DNA of 64,000 bases, from assembly GCA_019096155.1 (NCBI GenBank), contig JAHCVI010000003.1, forward strand, positions 2,666,001 through 2,730,000, written 5' to 3'. Positions 22,596-34,287 of the stretch are shown piece by piece. Position 1 is the first letter of the stretch. Every line of letters begins with the position of its first letter. The stretch comes from Staphylotrichum longicolle. Its lineage: Eukaryota; Ascomycota; Sordariomycetes; Sordariales; Chaetomiaceae. The notes below the pieces were generated by a model. It did not search any database. It was not told where the DNA came from and worked only from the letters and a program-made list of their open reading frames with translations. A program made the position numbers and the translations under genes.

Positions 22596-25500
22596 GATGC
22601 TGCCGTTAGCGAGGGGGATGTTGAGAATGAGGGTGGTGGCGGGTTACGGCGGAGAGAGCGTCAAGGCTGCGGGCGGCAGGCTCAGGAACTAAGATCGTGG
22701 GCCAGAAAGTGGGGAGAGGTGGAAAACGCGACCGCAACGCGCCCAACGCGTCTTTGGCGCGCTGCCCCTGGCCAATGTTTAATTGATTGCAGCCGGCTGG
22801 CAGAACGACCAACCCCACTTGAAGCGCTGACCGCTTTGGCCAAGTTGACGTTGGTGCCAGCTGGTAGGCCTGGCGTTCAGCTCTGACAGCTGGCCCCCTT
22901 TAACCCTCGCCTGGCTGTCAACAACCCCTTTTCCAGGACTCTTGAGATTTAGCTCAACGGTTCGCCTCCCAAGGTTGTTGGTGGCTGAGAACGCACTGTG
23001 TCTCAAACTTGTCCTTTTATATTGAAAATCATAAGTTCTCACGAGATTGCTGCCTCATGAGAACACCAAGGACTGCGCTTGGACACTCTTCTGACTTGTA
23101 GCTCATCAGACTGATGGTGTTTTGCGGATTAAAATGCTTATTTGTAATGATACATTTCAAGGTGAAAGCAGAAACTCCCAGTTTCTTAGACATGTCGTGA
23201 AGTCGTGAACGCCACTCCTCAGTTCCGAATACACTCCCAATAGATTCTACCACCCATGCCGGATGAGGGCGCGGAACAATACCGCTCGGGTCGAGGCCGG
23301 CAGTCTCTTGTCAACATGACCACTCGTCGACTGGCGCACTACCGGCATCTGCTGGCCCTTCCCTGAGACATCCGCGTCGTCACCCATCCCTCGCAGCACC
23401 CATCATCCAAGACATCCCTCGGGACCCTGCCGATTCGGGAAGCTCCCGAAGCCCGTCACGCCACTATGACCTACCCTTGTGCTGCAGCAAATGCAGCCCA
23501 GCGCTCTCGACCAATCTCCACAAACAATGACAGGTCGCAAAAAGACACCCACTTGCTTGCTGCCGTGTCCCGTCAACCCTCGCCCAAAGCGTCGAAAAAA
23601 GGCGTCATTCAAACCCGACGCCCGATCCACTGCATTTGACAGACGAACGCCTTCAGAAGGGCCGGTTCATGCACCCTGCATGCAATTTGCAGTTTTGTCC
23701 CACTGTATTTGTGTTGCGTCTGTGCTTTGGGAGCTGCATTATATTCCCCGTCTGTCGTTGCCGATTCGTTGGTGTCACTACGGCCCGGACCCTGGCCCAC
23801 AAAGGCTTTCGGGTTGATGTACGTCAAGGTCGGTGATAGTCTCTAATGTTGTTATCGCTGTGCGCCACAGTCGGTGCCTGTTTCCAGGTTTCTTATTGAT
23901 ATCAATGCGAGTCCTTTGAGTAGGCCTTTTGGGTTGGGGTTGTTGGGGTTGTTTGGGGAAAGGGGTATAAGCCAAGGTGGGGATTTCTGAGGCTAGAGAC
24001 TGAGTGAGGGTGATTTCCAACGCAGAAGGCCGACCAAAGGTTGGCCAAGAACGGCGTGCAAACATGAGGCGTGACCTCTGACTCATGTCGTGGGTTGTTG
24101 TTGGCTTAGTTTGCTGGTTGTTGACTCAAGAAGGCCCGATGTTGCCTTGTTTGATGCTGACCTCATGCTGCCCAATGTTGCGCAACGCTCGAGGTAGCGT
24201 CTCTAAACTCGTGGGGAAGAATGTACTCAGGCTCGAGGTGCCGTTCTTGGATGAGTGCGGTAGGTCGGCTCTCGAGGGAGAGTGCTAGAGCGTGGCCGTC
24301 CGTCGCACTTCGGCCACCTCTTTGGTTGGTAGCCGACAACCAACAAGAGATACCACTGGCTCGCTGCCACACCACCGGCAATCGGTACGCAAACCGAATG
24401 CAGCTTCCGAAGGTGGTGTGGGCCTCGAGCTTCTCAGAAAATTCAATTGGTTACCATCGTGCCGGTGACGGGCAATAGACGGCCTGTGGAAACTCACGCC
24501 GAGACGAAGGCCGGTCTGAATGTGCTGTTTGTCACGACAGGCAAAGGGAGCCCGGCTTCGGCCTGCTCCCGAGCTTTTGCTTTTGCTCTCTCCGTGTCTC
24601 GGACCGACTTGGTCATCCGCAGCCTGGTGCGATCCGTTGCAATCTAGTGTTTACAAGCCGGTATGGGCGGGTTGGGCATTCGTGCATTTTGTCATTCGTT
24701 CCCTGTGTTACTGAGGCCACCACCGCCCAGCCAGTTCTCCCGATGTGTTGGTCCACATTCCTCGGGTACCTGTCGCAATGCCCGCGTGCCGGTAGGTCCT
24801 TTCTCATGCCACGTGGTTGGGAAGAGCGAGGATGCGGTCCCGGGGGCTGGCAAGAACGGTAGCCTGGTTGTCTTCACAAAGGAGAAACGGCCGGTTCAGT
24901 CACTTTCCCATCCGAGTGACGTCCGCCGCCTGGCTGCATAGGATCAGACGTGGCCAATAATGCAACGCAGCGAAAGTGACCTGCAGGATCATGGCTTGCG
25001 ATACTGCAGAGTCACCATGCAAAGTCCACCCGGCTTGCGTGTGCATGAAGACCGGGAGATTTCAGAACCTGCGAGACCAATGGATTAGTTCCGACGTAAA
25101 TAGAGACCCTTGACACCAAACGCCACGATCCGGCACACTCTGGCGGCTGTGTCATGATATCACAGGCCAGACACGAGGATAAAAGAGCTAGAGAGGCTAT
25201 GCGGCAGACCGGGAAGTGCTAAATGGTTGTCACTGAGATGGCAGAGTGCATACGGAACTTCTGTGATAAAAGCAGTGTCTCATCAAGCCATGAGACCGGC
25301 AATACTCCCGTTGCCAGGTTGTCTAGCGGCGTCGGAGTCACTGTGATTTGGTGCCAAGGGTCTTTGTGATGATGGGGTATCATTGTCAACGAAAAAGTTG
25401 CTCATATGTAAGTGCACTGCTTCTTGGTCCGACATGGGAGGAGGCAGTCCATCCAATTGGCGACCCTCCCCGGTTCCTATGCGCCGGCAGGCCCGGTCTT

Positions 25501-26595
25501 TGAACCTATTTTGTGATTTCGCCGTAGAGATCGAGGCAAGCAAGGACTGACTGCCTGATCGGGTGCAAGGGCCGGGAGGGGGATGTATGTGCCGTTGATA
25601 CACTGTCCTCCTATTGAGGTGGGTGATGCGCCTGCACCTCCTGGGTCATGCTTGGGTTCTGAGTTCGACGAAAAGGAGACTGAGCAATGCAGCATGCGTA
25701 GCACCGGGCCGTGAGAGATTGGGGTCCGGGAGGCCTGGGGTGGTCGGTGCCAGGTGATGCTCCCGACTTGTGAGCCCGCCACGCCCCGAGGGTCCGTGGG
25801 TGATCAGCGGTGAGTTCAAGGAGCATCCCTGCCTACACTAGGGCCTTCGGCAGGACGCAAGGACCCGCTGGGCTTCGAACCGAAATCGGGATGCCGATGT
25901 TCGTTCTTGGCCCTTACCCCTCACGCATCCCGTTGCCGAACACACGTCTCAGCCGATCGGCTGTGGTCGCACAGCAGCCTTGACAACTCGAGAACATTTC
26001 GAAAGCGGGTAGCCGCAGACGGCTTGTTGCACGTGGCACAAACATCCCTTTCACCACATGGCCAACCAACGACGCGCCTCGCAAGGATTGTTGCCGTTGA
26101 CTTTTGTCGTCGATGTTGCCCAGAGGCGGAAAGGGATGAGATGGGCTTTTCGAAGAACCGCCCCTTTGTTCCCCGCCCCGACCTGGTCCCCGACTTTCTT
26201 GTCACGAGGAGCCGGTAAGCTAGTGAGCAATGCAGCAGCTGGTCGTCCGAGCCGACGAATCATGCCACCAACCGAAGATCCACACACGCTCGGCCCAAGC
26301 AGACCTCCCGGGCCACAGCAATTGACGTGGTGAGGGCTTGGGAGACGATGGGCAGGGCGAAATGCTGGTCCCACGGGTTCCGCTGACGTTGGGATGGGGC
26401 AACAAAGATTAGTCTTTCAATCCACATTGGTTGTGCGCTCCCGCGACAAGGATCCAGCAGGTTTAGAGGAGCGGGCGATCCATGGTTCTTGTATAAATAG
26501 AGGGATTGGGGATGCCGCTCTCTGCCGTCGCCATCCTTCCTTGCGTCTTGTCGCCCAGACTTGTCGTTCCTGAGCGTACTGAGCACTGATCCAAC
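22596..26595. other. 4-kb spacer without supported genes
   Basis: Between MCM3 and the aminotransferase both strands hold only short, unrelated open frames without family motifs, splice-linked continuations or codon bias like the neighbours. A 74-codon frame at 23029-23253 (minus) and overlapping frames near 25283-25826 (minus) were examined and not accepted. The segment nearest 22600-22900 is the MCM3 promoter. The rest may hold untranslated or regulatory RNA, but I see no direct evidence. Confidence 0.4.
26492..26499 (+). promoter_or_regulatory. TATA box of the aminotransferase gene
   Basis: TATAAATA lies 97 bp upstream of the start codon at 26596, a normal spacing for a TATA box plus a short leader in filamentous fungi. 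Few other genes in this window have so clear a TATA element, which suggests regulated rather than housekeeping expression (inference). Confidence 0.55.
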
Positions 26596-28193
26596 ATGGT
26601 CTTGAGACAGCTCGTTCCTGCACATGAGGATGAGGTTGGTGGCACCGATGGGGTGAACAAGTCAGCTGTGCTGCACAGGGACCTTGCCTATGATTTCCTC
26701 CCCTTGGCAAGAGGCGAGGGAAACCACTTGGTGCTCGGCGATGGTCGTCGAGTTTTTGACGGCTCCGGAGGTGCCGCGGTCGGCTGTATAGGCTGGGGGA
26801 ACGAGCGGGTTGTTGGAGCTGTCATGAGGCAAATGCTGGCGATCCCCTACTGCGCAACCATCTTCTACACGACAAGAGTCCAGGAGGAACTCTGCCGCTA
26901 CTTGGTTGACTCGACGAAGGGAAACATGGCCCGCGCCTATATTGTCAATTCAGGTTGGTGTGCCTTGGACCCAGGGTTCTTTCACCGCTGACCCGCACAA
27001 GGCTCCGAGGCGATGGAGGCTGCCGTAAAGCTCGCGAGGCAGTACTTCCTCGAGCTTCAGCCAGCGCAGAACAAGAGGACACGCTTCATTTCTCGACGGC
27101 AGTCCTACCACGGCATAACCCTAGGAGCTCTGGCAGTCGGGGGCCACGTATACCGAAGGGCAAAGTTCGAGCCGATGTTGATGAAGAATGTCAGCCAGGT
27201 TTCGCCATGCAACAGTTTCCGCGGCAAGCATCCGGGCGAAACGGACGAGCAGTACGTTAGTCGGCTGGCCAAGGAATTGGACGACGAGTTCCAGGCGGTC
27301 GGGCCGGAGACAGTGTGCGCTTTCGTCGCTGAGCCCGTTGTGGGTGCGGTATGTCTTGCCTGCAGAACCCATTATATGCTTCCTGCGTGCGCGACAGCTG
27401 ACCAAGACCGAGCAGGCCCTGGGATGTGTTCCATCGGTTCCCGGATATTTCAAGGCGGTGCAGGCCATCTGCCAAAAGTACGGCGCGCTCCTCATCTTCG
27501 ACGAGGTCATGTGCGGCATGGGCCGGACAGGCACGCTGCACGCATGGGAGCAAGAAGGGGTGGCGCCCGACATCCAGACCATCGGCAAGGCCCTGGGCGG
27601 TGGTTACCAACCGGTTGCGGGGGTGCTGGCTAGCCAGAGGGTAATAGAGGTGCTTGAGCAGGGTAGCTCGTGAGTTCCTCAAGAGCTACTGGAATTCCGG
27701 CTCGTTGCTGACAGAGATGCTTAGCGCGTTTGTTCACGGCCACACCTACCAAGGCCATCCTGCGGGCTGCGCTGCAGCACTCGAAGTCCAGCAGATTATC
27801 AAGGAAGAAGACCTGCTCGCAAACGTGAAGGCCATGGGAAGCCTCCTCTCCAAGGGCTTGCGGGAACGAGTGGGGAACCACGCCAACGTAGGCGACATCC
27901 GAGGGCGTGGGCTTTTCTGGGGCATCGAGTTCGTCGCGGACAAGGAGCAACTCTCGCCGTTCCCTGTTGAGGACCATGTTGCCATGGCAATCTGCGAGCT
28001 GGGCCTGGATGGAAAGTACGGGATCGGCGTCTATCCAGGAACTGGGTCCTTCGATGGCATCCGCGGCGACCACATCATCATCTCGCCCGCTTTCAACGTG
28101 CGCAAGGATGAAATTGAGTGGATCGTGGAAACTGTCGGTCGCCTCATTGACGACTTCTTTGCTGAGAAGGGACTTGATGGCGGCCAATCCTGA
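26596..28193 (+). CDS. Class III PLP-dependent aminotransferase
   Basis: Exons 26596-26953, 27002-27348, 27416-27669 and 27725-28193 give 475 residues. Introns are 48, 67 and 55 bp with GT/AG ends, and all phases agree. The fold-type I motifs are in order: NSGSEAMEAAVKLAR, SYHGITLGAL, the PLP aspartate block ALLIFDEVMCGMGRTGT, the lysine motif TIGKALGGGYQPVAGVL (Schiff-base Lys) and HGHTYQGHPAGCAAALEV. The length and the TYQGHP pattern match omega-transaminase or 4-aminobutyrate-type enzymes of subgroup II. The true amino donor cannot be told from sequence. No organelle signal is clear. It lies in a gene-poor stretch with its own TATA box, so a catabolic or accessory role is likely. It is next to exo70 but 530 bp apart, with no sign of shared function. 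Confidence 0.88.
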
Positions 28194-28723
28194 TATTGAG
28201 AGCCCAAAGACTAATAAAAAGGCTGAGTGAGGAACCCGTATTTCGAAGCTTCGGGTTCCCTGGTGTTAAAGCAAAGTTGCCGCGGGAACGGCCAGAGAAA
28301 CAGCAATAGTTCGTATCACGAAGTACATCGGGAGTTTGCAAATATGACACGCCTGAATTATCAAGTAGTGGATTCAGTGAAACTTGAATGAAGCAGAAAC
28401 AAGCGAAAGAGTCCAGAATTATGAGAAACCAAGGAGTTGGCCAATTGAGGCTTGATGAAATGGAGAGAAGTTGTTGTTAAGGGTTGGGGTTGCTGTGGCA
28501 GACGAAGGGCAGACCTCCAAGACACTGCGTGAAAGTGGGTCTCACCCCGCTGTCCTTAGGTTGGTTGGTTCAGCGGACGCCATTGTGGACAGGGGAACCT
28601 GCCGCCGGCTGCTTGCGCCTGCAGCAGCTCCTCCACTGAACGTCAACACCAAGACCACAAGGCAGCTCCAGGTTTCACCAACACCACCGCATCACGAACA
28701 CGTCGCATCCGCGGACCACCAGC
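28194..28723. other. Spacer between aminotransferase and exo70
   Basis: A 530-bp region holding the aminotransferase 3' end and the exo70 promoter/leader (A/C-rich near 28640-28720). No gene is seen. Confidence 0.4.
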
Positions 28724-30731
28724 ATGGCCGTCGGGGTCACCAATGGCCGGCATGCTGCCGACGAGGAGGCCCGGGCCGAAGTCGACGTGCTCAACTCGCG
28801 GCTCGAGAAGACGACGCAATTGACAAAAAAAATCCAGGCCTGTCTCGGGAGGCTCGACGCCACAGGAAAGAGCGTCCGCGACGTCGCAGGACCACTCAAT
28901 GGCGAGACCAAGAAGCTGCAGGTTCTCGGCAACAGTGGGTGGCCTGGTTCCTCTCAGCCTGCACGAGCTAACCACGGCCCGGTGCCCTGGAACAGACATC
29001 GAAGCCGTCCTTGCCGCCATCGAACGCCTCCGCCAACCCGCCGACAGCAAAAATGACGAAGAACAAATCATCCGAATGGGCCCCGACAAGGCTGGCCTGC
29101 CAAACTACTTGGCGTCCATCAAGCGCCTAAACAAGGCCATCGGCGAGATGATGGCTTCCAACCTACGGTCTACACAGCAGACGGTCGCGGAGCTGCAACG
29201 GTTGGTCAAGCTTGGAACCACACAACTCGAGAACTCGTTCGACAAGCTCCTGCGGACCGAGACCCCGCGAGCAATCGAGCCATTGCACTTCATCACAAAG
29301 AACAAGCCGTTCCCCGTCCTGTCTCAGGACAAGTTTGCCAGGCTGGGCCTGATGAACTCTTTTGTTGCTGGGCTCTATCGACAAACGGGCGGTGCGCCTC
29401 AAGAGTCGCCTACCGCCAAGATCTACATTGAAATCCGGTCGCAATACCTCTCATCTGCGCTGGTAAACCTGGCAACGGCGAGCACCAGCACCGCCAAGAA
29501 AAAGAACGCCGACGCCATCTACCGGCCCGGCACCAACGGGATAGGAACATATGCCCAAGCGATGGAAGGGCTCTTCGTCGCCGAGCACGAAAACATTTGC
29601 AACATCTTCACCAGAGAAGATTGGGGTCCGGTTTTCGAGGCGACCTGCCAGCCGTCACTGCTCGAGCTGGGGAGGACACTGCGGGAGCTCAACAGCCATA
29701 TCAAGACGCATATGACCACCGACTGCTTTCTGGCGTACGAGATCGTCGAGATCATTTCTGAGCTGTCAAACAACCTGGAGCGGAGGACGGGCGAGCTCAA
29801 GAGCTCGCTTGGGGCATCTCTCAAACCGGTCCGCGAGACGGCCAAGTCCTCGCTGTCAGAACTCCTAGAGGACACCAAGAGGCGGGTCAACAGCCTCCAG
29901 ACCCTCCCGACGGACGGTGCGCCGGTGCCCATTGTGTCCGAAACCATGCAACGACTGCAAACCATGGTGGACTTCCTCCGGCCCATTTCGAGCATCATGA
30001 TCTCTCTTGGCGACGGCGGTTGGAAGTCGGCAGCCGCATCAAGAGGCGGCGTCAGCGATGCCATCCCGAGCCTAGCATCCTTCGACATCGGCGCCGACGG
30101 CAAGGAGATCTTCGCGCACTACTGCACCGATACCATCGAAGCGCTCATGATGTCCCTCGACGCCCGCGCGCGGTTGCTCCTCCAAAAGAAGCCCGTCATG
30201 GGCGTCTTCCTCGCCAACAGCGTCACCATCATCGAGCGCCGGATCCAAACCTCGGAGCTGGCTCCCCTCCTCGAACCCCGTCTCGGCGTGCTCGAGACGT
30301 GGCGCAAGAAGGCCACCAGCTTCTACACCGAGACCTGCAAGGACGTCAGCGTGCACCTGTTCGACGTGATCCACACGAGCAGGGCCGCCGGCGGCGGCGG
30401 TAGCGGCGGCGGGCGCCCCGCGTCCGGGCAGGGCGGCGCCATGGTGGTGGACTCGGCGTCGATCCTCAAGGGCCTCTCGTCCAAGGACAAGGAGAACATC
30501 AAGGGCAAGTTCGCCGCCTTCAACGCCAGCTTCGACGACATGGTGCTCCGCCACAAGAGCTACAACATGGAGCGCGAGGTCCGCCAGATGTTTGCCAAGG
30601 ACATGCAGAACATGATCGAGCCGCTGTACAACCGCTTCTGGGACCGCTACCACGAGGTCGACAAGGGCAAAGGGAAGTATGTCAAGTACGACAAGTCGGC
30701 CATTGCGGCCGTGTTCTTGACCCTGTATTAG
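28724..30731 (+). CDS. exo70: Exocyst complex component Exo70
   Basis: Exons 28724-28934 and 28996-30731 give 648 residues; the 61-bp intron (donor GTGGGT) joins KKLQVLGN to NIEAVLAAIERL. The N-terminal 90 residues form a coiled coil (ARAEVDVLNSRLEKTTQLTKKI). The long all-helical Exo70 rod follows, with GTYAQAMEGLFVAEHENICNIF, FLAYEIVEIISELSNNLERRTGELK and a C-terminal basic segment (NRFWDRYHEVDKGKGKYVKYDK) that binds phosphoinositides in the family. Exo70 helps tether secretory vesicles to the plasma membrane at hyphal tips with Sec3 and Rho GTPases. A short Gly/Ser insert (about 30385-30425) is unusual but in frame. Confidence 0.92.
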
Positions 30732-33700
30732 GCCGAGGCTTTTCTTTTTTTCCCTTCTCCTTGCGTGCCTGCCTGCCCGGTTGGTTCGTGAGGTTGAGTT
30801 CGGGAGTTGTGGGCTCGCACTTTCCCCCATGCTCATGCCATGGGGAAATGGGGCATCAGACCACTCTTGCGTCAGCGCGGTCAGCCTGCGTTTTGGGCTT
30901 TGCTTCGACTTTGCTCGGCAGACCAGACGGCCAGACGCCATACTACATCCGGTGTAGTTAGCCCCGGAAAGCAGTGAGTCAGTCCCAACATGGGGGAGAG
31001 AAAGGGACAACGATCCGCTGGGCACTGTTGCTGACAAGGAATGGGAAAGGTGCGCGGGAAGCGGTGGGTGGGGGGTTTGGATCGCCCAAGATGCCCCGAA
31101 GCCCTTGTTTCATCGCCGGTGGAGATGTCGCTTTGGGGGGTTGGATTGCCTGGTTTATGGGCGGTGTGATGGGTGGGCGGATTACCGGATCAGATCATCT
31201 TGTTGGCGTTTTCCCTGATATGTTCCCCCACCATATTTTCCCCATTCGGGTGTTGTACATATACGGCCCCTTGTTTTGTTTTGGCGTGCATGATCTTCAA
31301 CGGTTTTACTCACCCTCTGGCTGGGGGAAAGGGCAGGCGGGCGGCCGAGCTGTTTTTCATTAGGGCTGGGGGGACGGCTCCGCGATACCAGTTTTGGGAT
31401 GAGTCAAAGGGGATGGTGGAGGATGATGACAGCATGGCGTTCTTTGGCATGGATGGATGGGGCGATGGGACATGATTGGGAACACGGTTGAGGCCGAATT
31501 GAAAGATACCTACCTAACCTTGACCGCAAGTGGTCCGCGCTAAGATGGAGGCTGTTTGGTCGTTGAGGTCCTCAAGGGTGCTGCACCCGTTATCGCGCCC
31601 CCTTCCCAGCGACGTTCGAGTTGCACTGCATGCTGACAAGGAACCAGACTTGGTCAGTCTCCGGCACATGTTGGGTTCTGCGATTCGGTTTCCCCTCATT
31701 TTCCAGCATCCCAGGCCGTCTGGTACTGTCCCCTCCCACCTGGCAGGTCTTTGGGTGGTTGCGGATCCTGTGTAACCGAGAGAACCTTGGGGGTTTGTTC
31801 CCCCCCGCCTTGGTTGACACTGCTGCTTGTGTGTGATATGTCTGCGACTATCTCCGAACAACCCGGGTGTCTCACAGGCCTCGCGAGCTCTCTCGTTCTC
31901 CATTCAATGCCCCTTGCACCCCCTGCTCTGTTATTCCCTATATCCTCCTGATGCTATTTCCCTATACGAAGATGTGCATACATGCATCATGTACGCAGTC
32001 AGAGCAGCACAGGGGGCTCTCTGTATCAGCTGTGGATTGTTTTGAAAAGGAACTGGTGCAGGACTGGGTCTGGGCAAGTCCCAGAAAAACACAGAGGGGC
32101 CTGGGCGGGTAGGTGGCCGCTCCTTGTGTTACACTCGCCCAGCCGATCAAGGTGAAGGCCGGGGTGAAGGGCAGGCAGGACAGGGCAGGGGTCAACGGGC
32201 GCCAGGGGGTTGTGGTCAGGGGTCTGGCTGGCCACGTCAACGACAGCCTCGTTTTTCTTCGGTCCTGTCCTTCGCTTTCCGGTGTGCAACGGGGGTTTGA
32301 TTGTTCGATTATGGATGCGGGATCAGGAAAGCCTCGAGATGGGGTTGGCCTGGCTTGTGTGGTGTGGTCTGCGGTTTGTGGCTGGCTGCAGATGCGGCCT
32401 CTCTGTGTGTATGTACGTGCTGTGCTGTCTCACTTGCCGACAGCTCGCCCTGCTCTCTGCTTCTGCTGTCCAGGACGTAACTAGGTAACGTTATCCGCTG
32501 CTATTTATGGTCTTCAACGCCCAGCAACTGAGCGGCAGGAGACGCCTTGGACTTTTGTGAATCGGCCGTGCGCCCCCGTCCCTGGCTGGTTCATCTCGAG
32601 AAACCCACAGTTATTACATAGACCCCCAGGAAACAAGACACATTCCCACATGAGGCTTGCCGTGCCGTTGATGCTAGCCACCGGATACCACGTTTTGTGC
32701 GGGGTGCTTGCTTCAAACACTGTCGTTTTCGGACGCCGACAGGTAGCGGGCGCACATCCTGACCGGGGAGCAGCAATGCGGGATGCAGCATGCATGGCAT
32801 TGCCAGGGGGGCAGACGTCGCCAGGGGTTTGCCAGCGGGCCAAGGATGTGACGACCAGGTGTTATTGTGCGTGCTGGCTTTTGATGGGCTCGCTGGACGG
32901 GTTTGGGTTTGAGAGCGAGCTGTGGGCGAGAAGTGACAAATCTACGGCGGTGTATCTTGCATGTTGATATCGGCTTTCCTTCCACGGTCCAATGGGCAGT
33001 AGACGACAACCCATCTGTGTAACACATGAGACAGTGGGTTTGTGACTCGAGGAGGAACGCTCACAATGTCCCCCTTCGGAGCGGACTGTCAACGGAAATG
33101 ATCGGAAATCACTTCGAGGTAAACTCCTGTGAATTCAAGGCTGCTTGCCTGCCGGCAGTCTCAAGTGTCCCGCACCCCCTTGCCTGAAGAAACGCCTCCC
33201 ATCCCCAAGATGATGATGATCCTTGTAAGTACATGCACAGAGTACAAGACCCCTGTAACCAGGGATATCAGGAAATGTCCAAAAGCGCCAGCCCAAACCA
33301 GAAGACGATGTGACTCCCAAACGAATGCTTCCTTCCAACAACACGACGCTGTTCCAAACTCCGTTTCTGACACGCCCAACTTAGGTGCCTTGCATAACTG
33401 AAAGTATGATGTGCCCGAGATAAGAAAACGAGACAGGAAACAGGAAAGACTAAGTCCATTGGCGTGGTGGGAATCGTAAGGGAAGGGGCCGATTGAACGC
33501 GTTAGAGTTGGGGTGTGGCGCCATGCAGACATCCCCGGAGGTGCCACGCCGGAGCTGGCTCCTTGAGTCGCTCTCGTCCACCCTTGTGCCGCCCCCAGCG
33601 CTGCCCTGCCATGCCCGAAACGCGATGGAGGGGAGCAATGCCGGAGCAATACCGGGTGACCTCAGCCTTGCATGCAGGCATTAGGATTCGGGAGCCCATG

Positions 33701-34164
33701 CGCGGCACCCATATTCGGCGTTGGTGCGGGAGGGAAAGGTGATCCCTCCACCCGTTTCGCTCATGGAGAGATGGCCCATCAAACTATCATTCCCGGGGGG
33801 TGAGGTGTGTTGCTGAAGAACAAGGGTCGTGACTTGGTGTGTTTCGTGCTCCCGTTCCCGCAAGCCACGAGTGCGTCGGCATTCCTCAAATGAGAAGACC
33901 ACGGGACCGGAGGTTACAGTCCGGCCGAACATCCACAAGGCCACGCTGGCGGGCCAGGGGTTGGTGAGGGAGCGAGTTGTGAGGTTGCTGGGGAGGGTGT
34001 CGACCGGCCGTCTCCAGAGCCCAGACATACTCCGGACCAAGCGGGAGAGAGGTATCAGCTGCGTAGCAACACAGGCCTGCAGGTTGCGCTCGCGGCGGCG
34101 TTGCATGCACCCCGCCCATCTGGGCGGCGGCGGCGGCCTGTGCTGCAGAATCCGGTTGCCTCAC
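30732..34164. other. 3.4-kb spacer without supported genes
   Basis: Both strands were read. Only short open frames occur, none with family motifs. One plus-strand frame from an ATG at 32650 begins with a hydrophobic stretch resembling a signal peptide, but its continuation looks non-coding. Pyrimidine-rich and G-rich patches near 31060-31380 and 32110-32230 are noted without function. Confidence 0.35.
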
Positions 34165-34287
34165 TCAGTATGGGCAACTGGCGCAGTGCGAGCTCTCGGG
34201 GCAGTAGTCGTGGGTGCCAAAGTCGACAGCCTTGCAGCAGAACGAGCAGCAGTGGTTGACGAGTTCCTGGTATTCCTTGACGGCCAT
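34165..34287 (-). CDS. Candidate 40-residue cysteine-rich microprotein
   Basis: A short open frame starts in a near-ideal context (GTCACCATGGCC). It encodes 40 residues with seven cysteines arranged as CC-x2-CC, then C-x5-C-x2-C near the C-terminus (HCCSFCCKAVDF and later DYCPESSHCASCPY). There is no signal peptide, so a cytosolic metal- or zinc-binding or metallothionein-like role is possible, though the Cys pattern does not match a family I know. The sequence upstream on the minus strand (about 34288-34430) is a C/A-rich, G-poor leader of the kind seen before highly expressed fungal genes, with a TGAGTCA element. I cannot show conservation or expression; chance is the main alternative. Confidence 0.45.
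   Translation of the reverse strand: MAVKEYQELVNHCCSFCCKAVDFGTHDYCPESSHCASCPY

Noticed and set aside
23029..23253. 74-codon minus-strand frame, possible transposase or HET fragment
   Set aside because: No catalytic motif, flanking repeat or neighbouring fragment could be recognised.
25283..25826. Overlapping minus-strand frames of about 70-106 codons
   Set aside because: Three frames overlap in the same span, none has motifs or good splice links, and codon use differs from real genes in the window.
25861..25895. TTCGAAC-containing stretch resembling a tRNA T-loop (B box)
   Set aside because: The flanks do not pair as a T-arm and no acceptor or anticodon stem is found.
32650..32967. Possible small secreted protein with a hydrophobic start (MRLAVPLMLATGYHVLCGVLA)
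   Set aside because: The continuation lacks cysteine pairing, domain features or a plausible leader, and the frame sits in non-coding-looking DNA. Chance is more likely.
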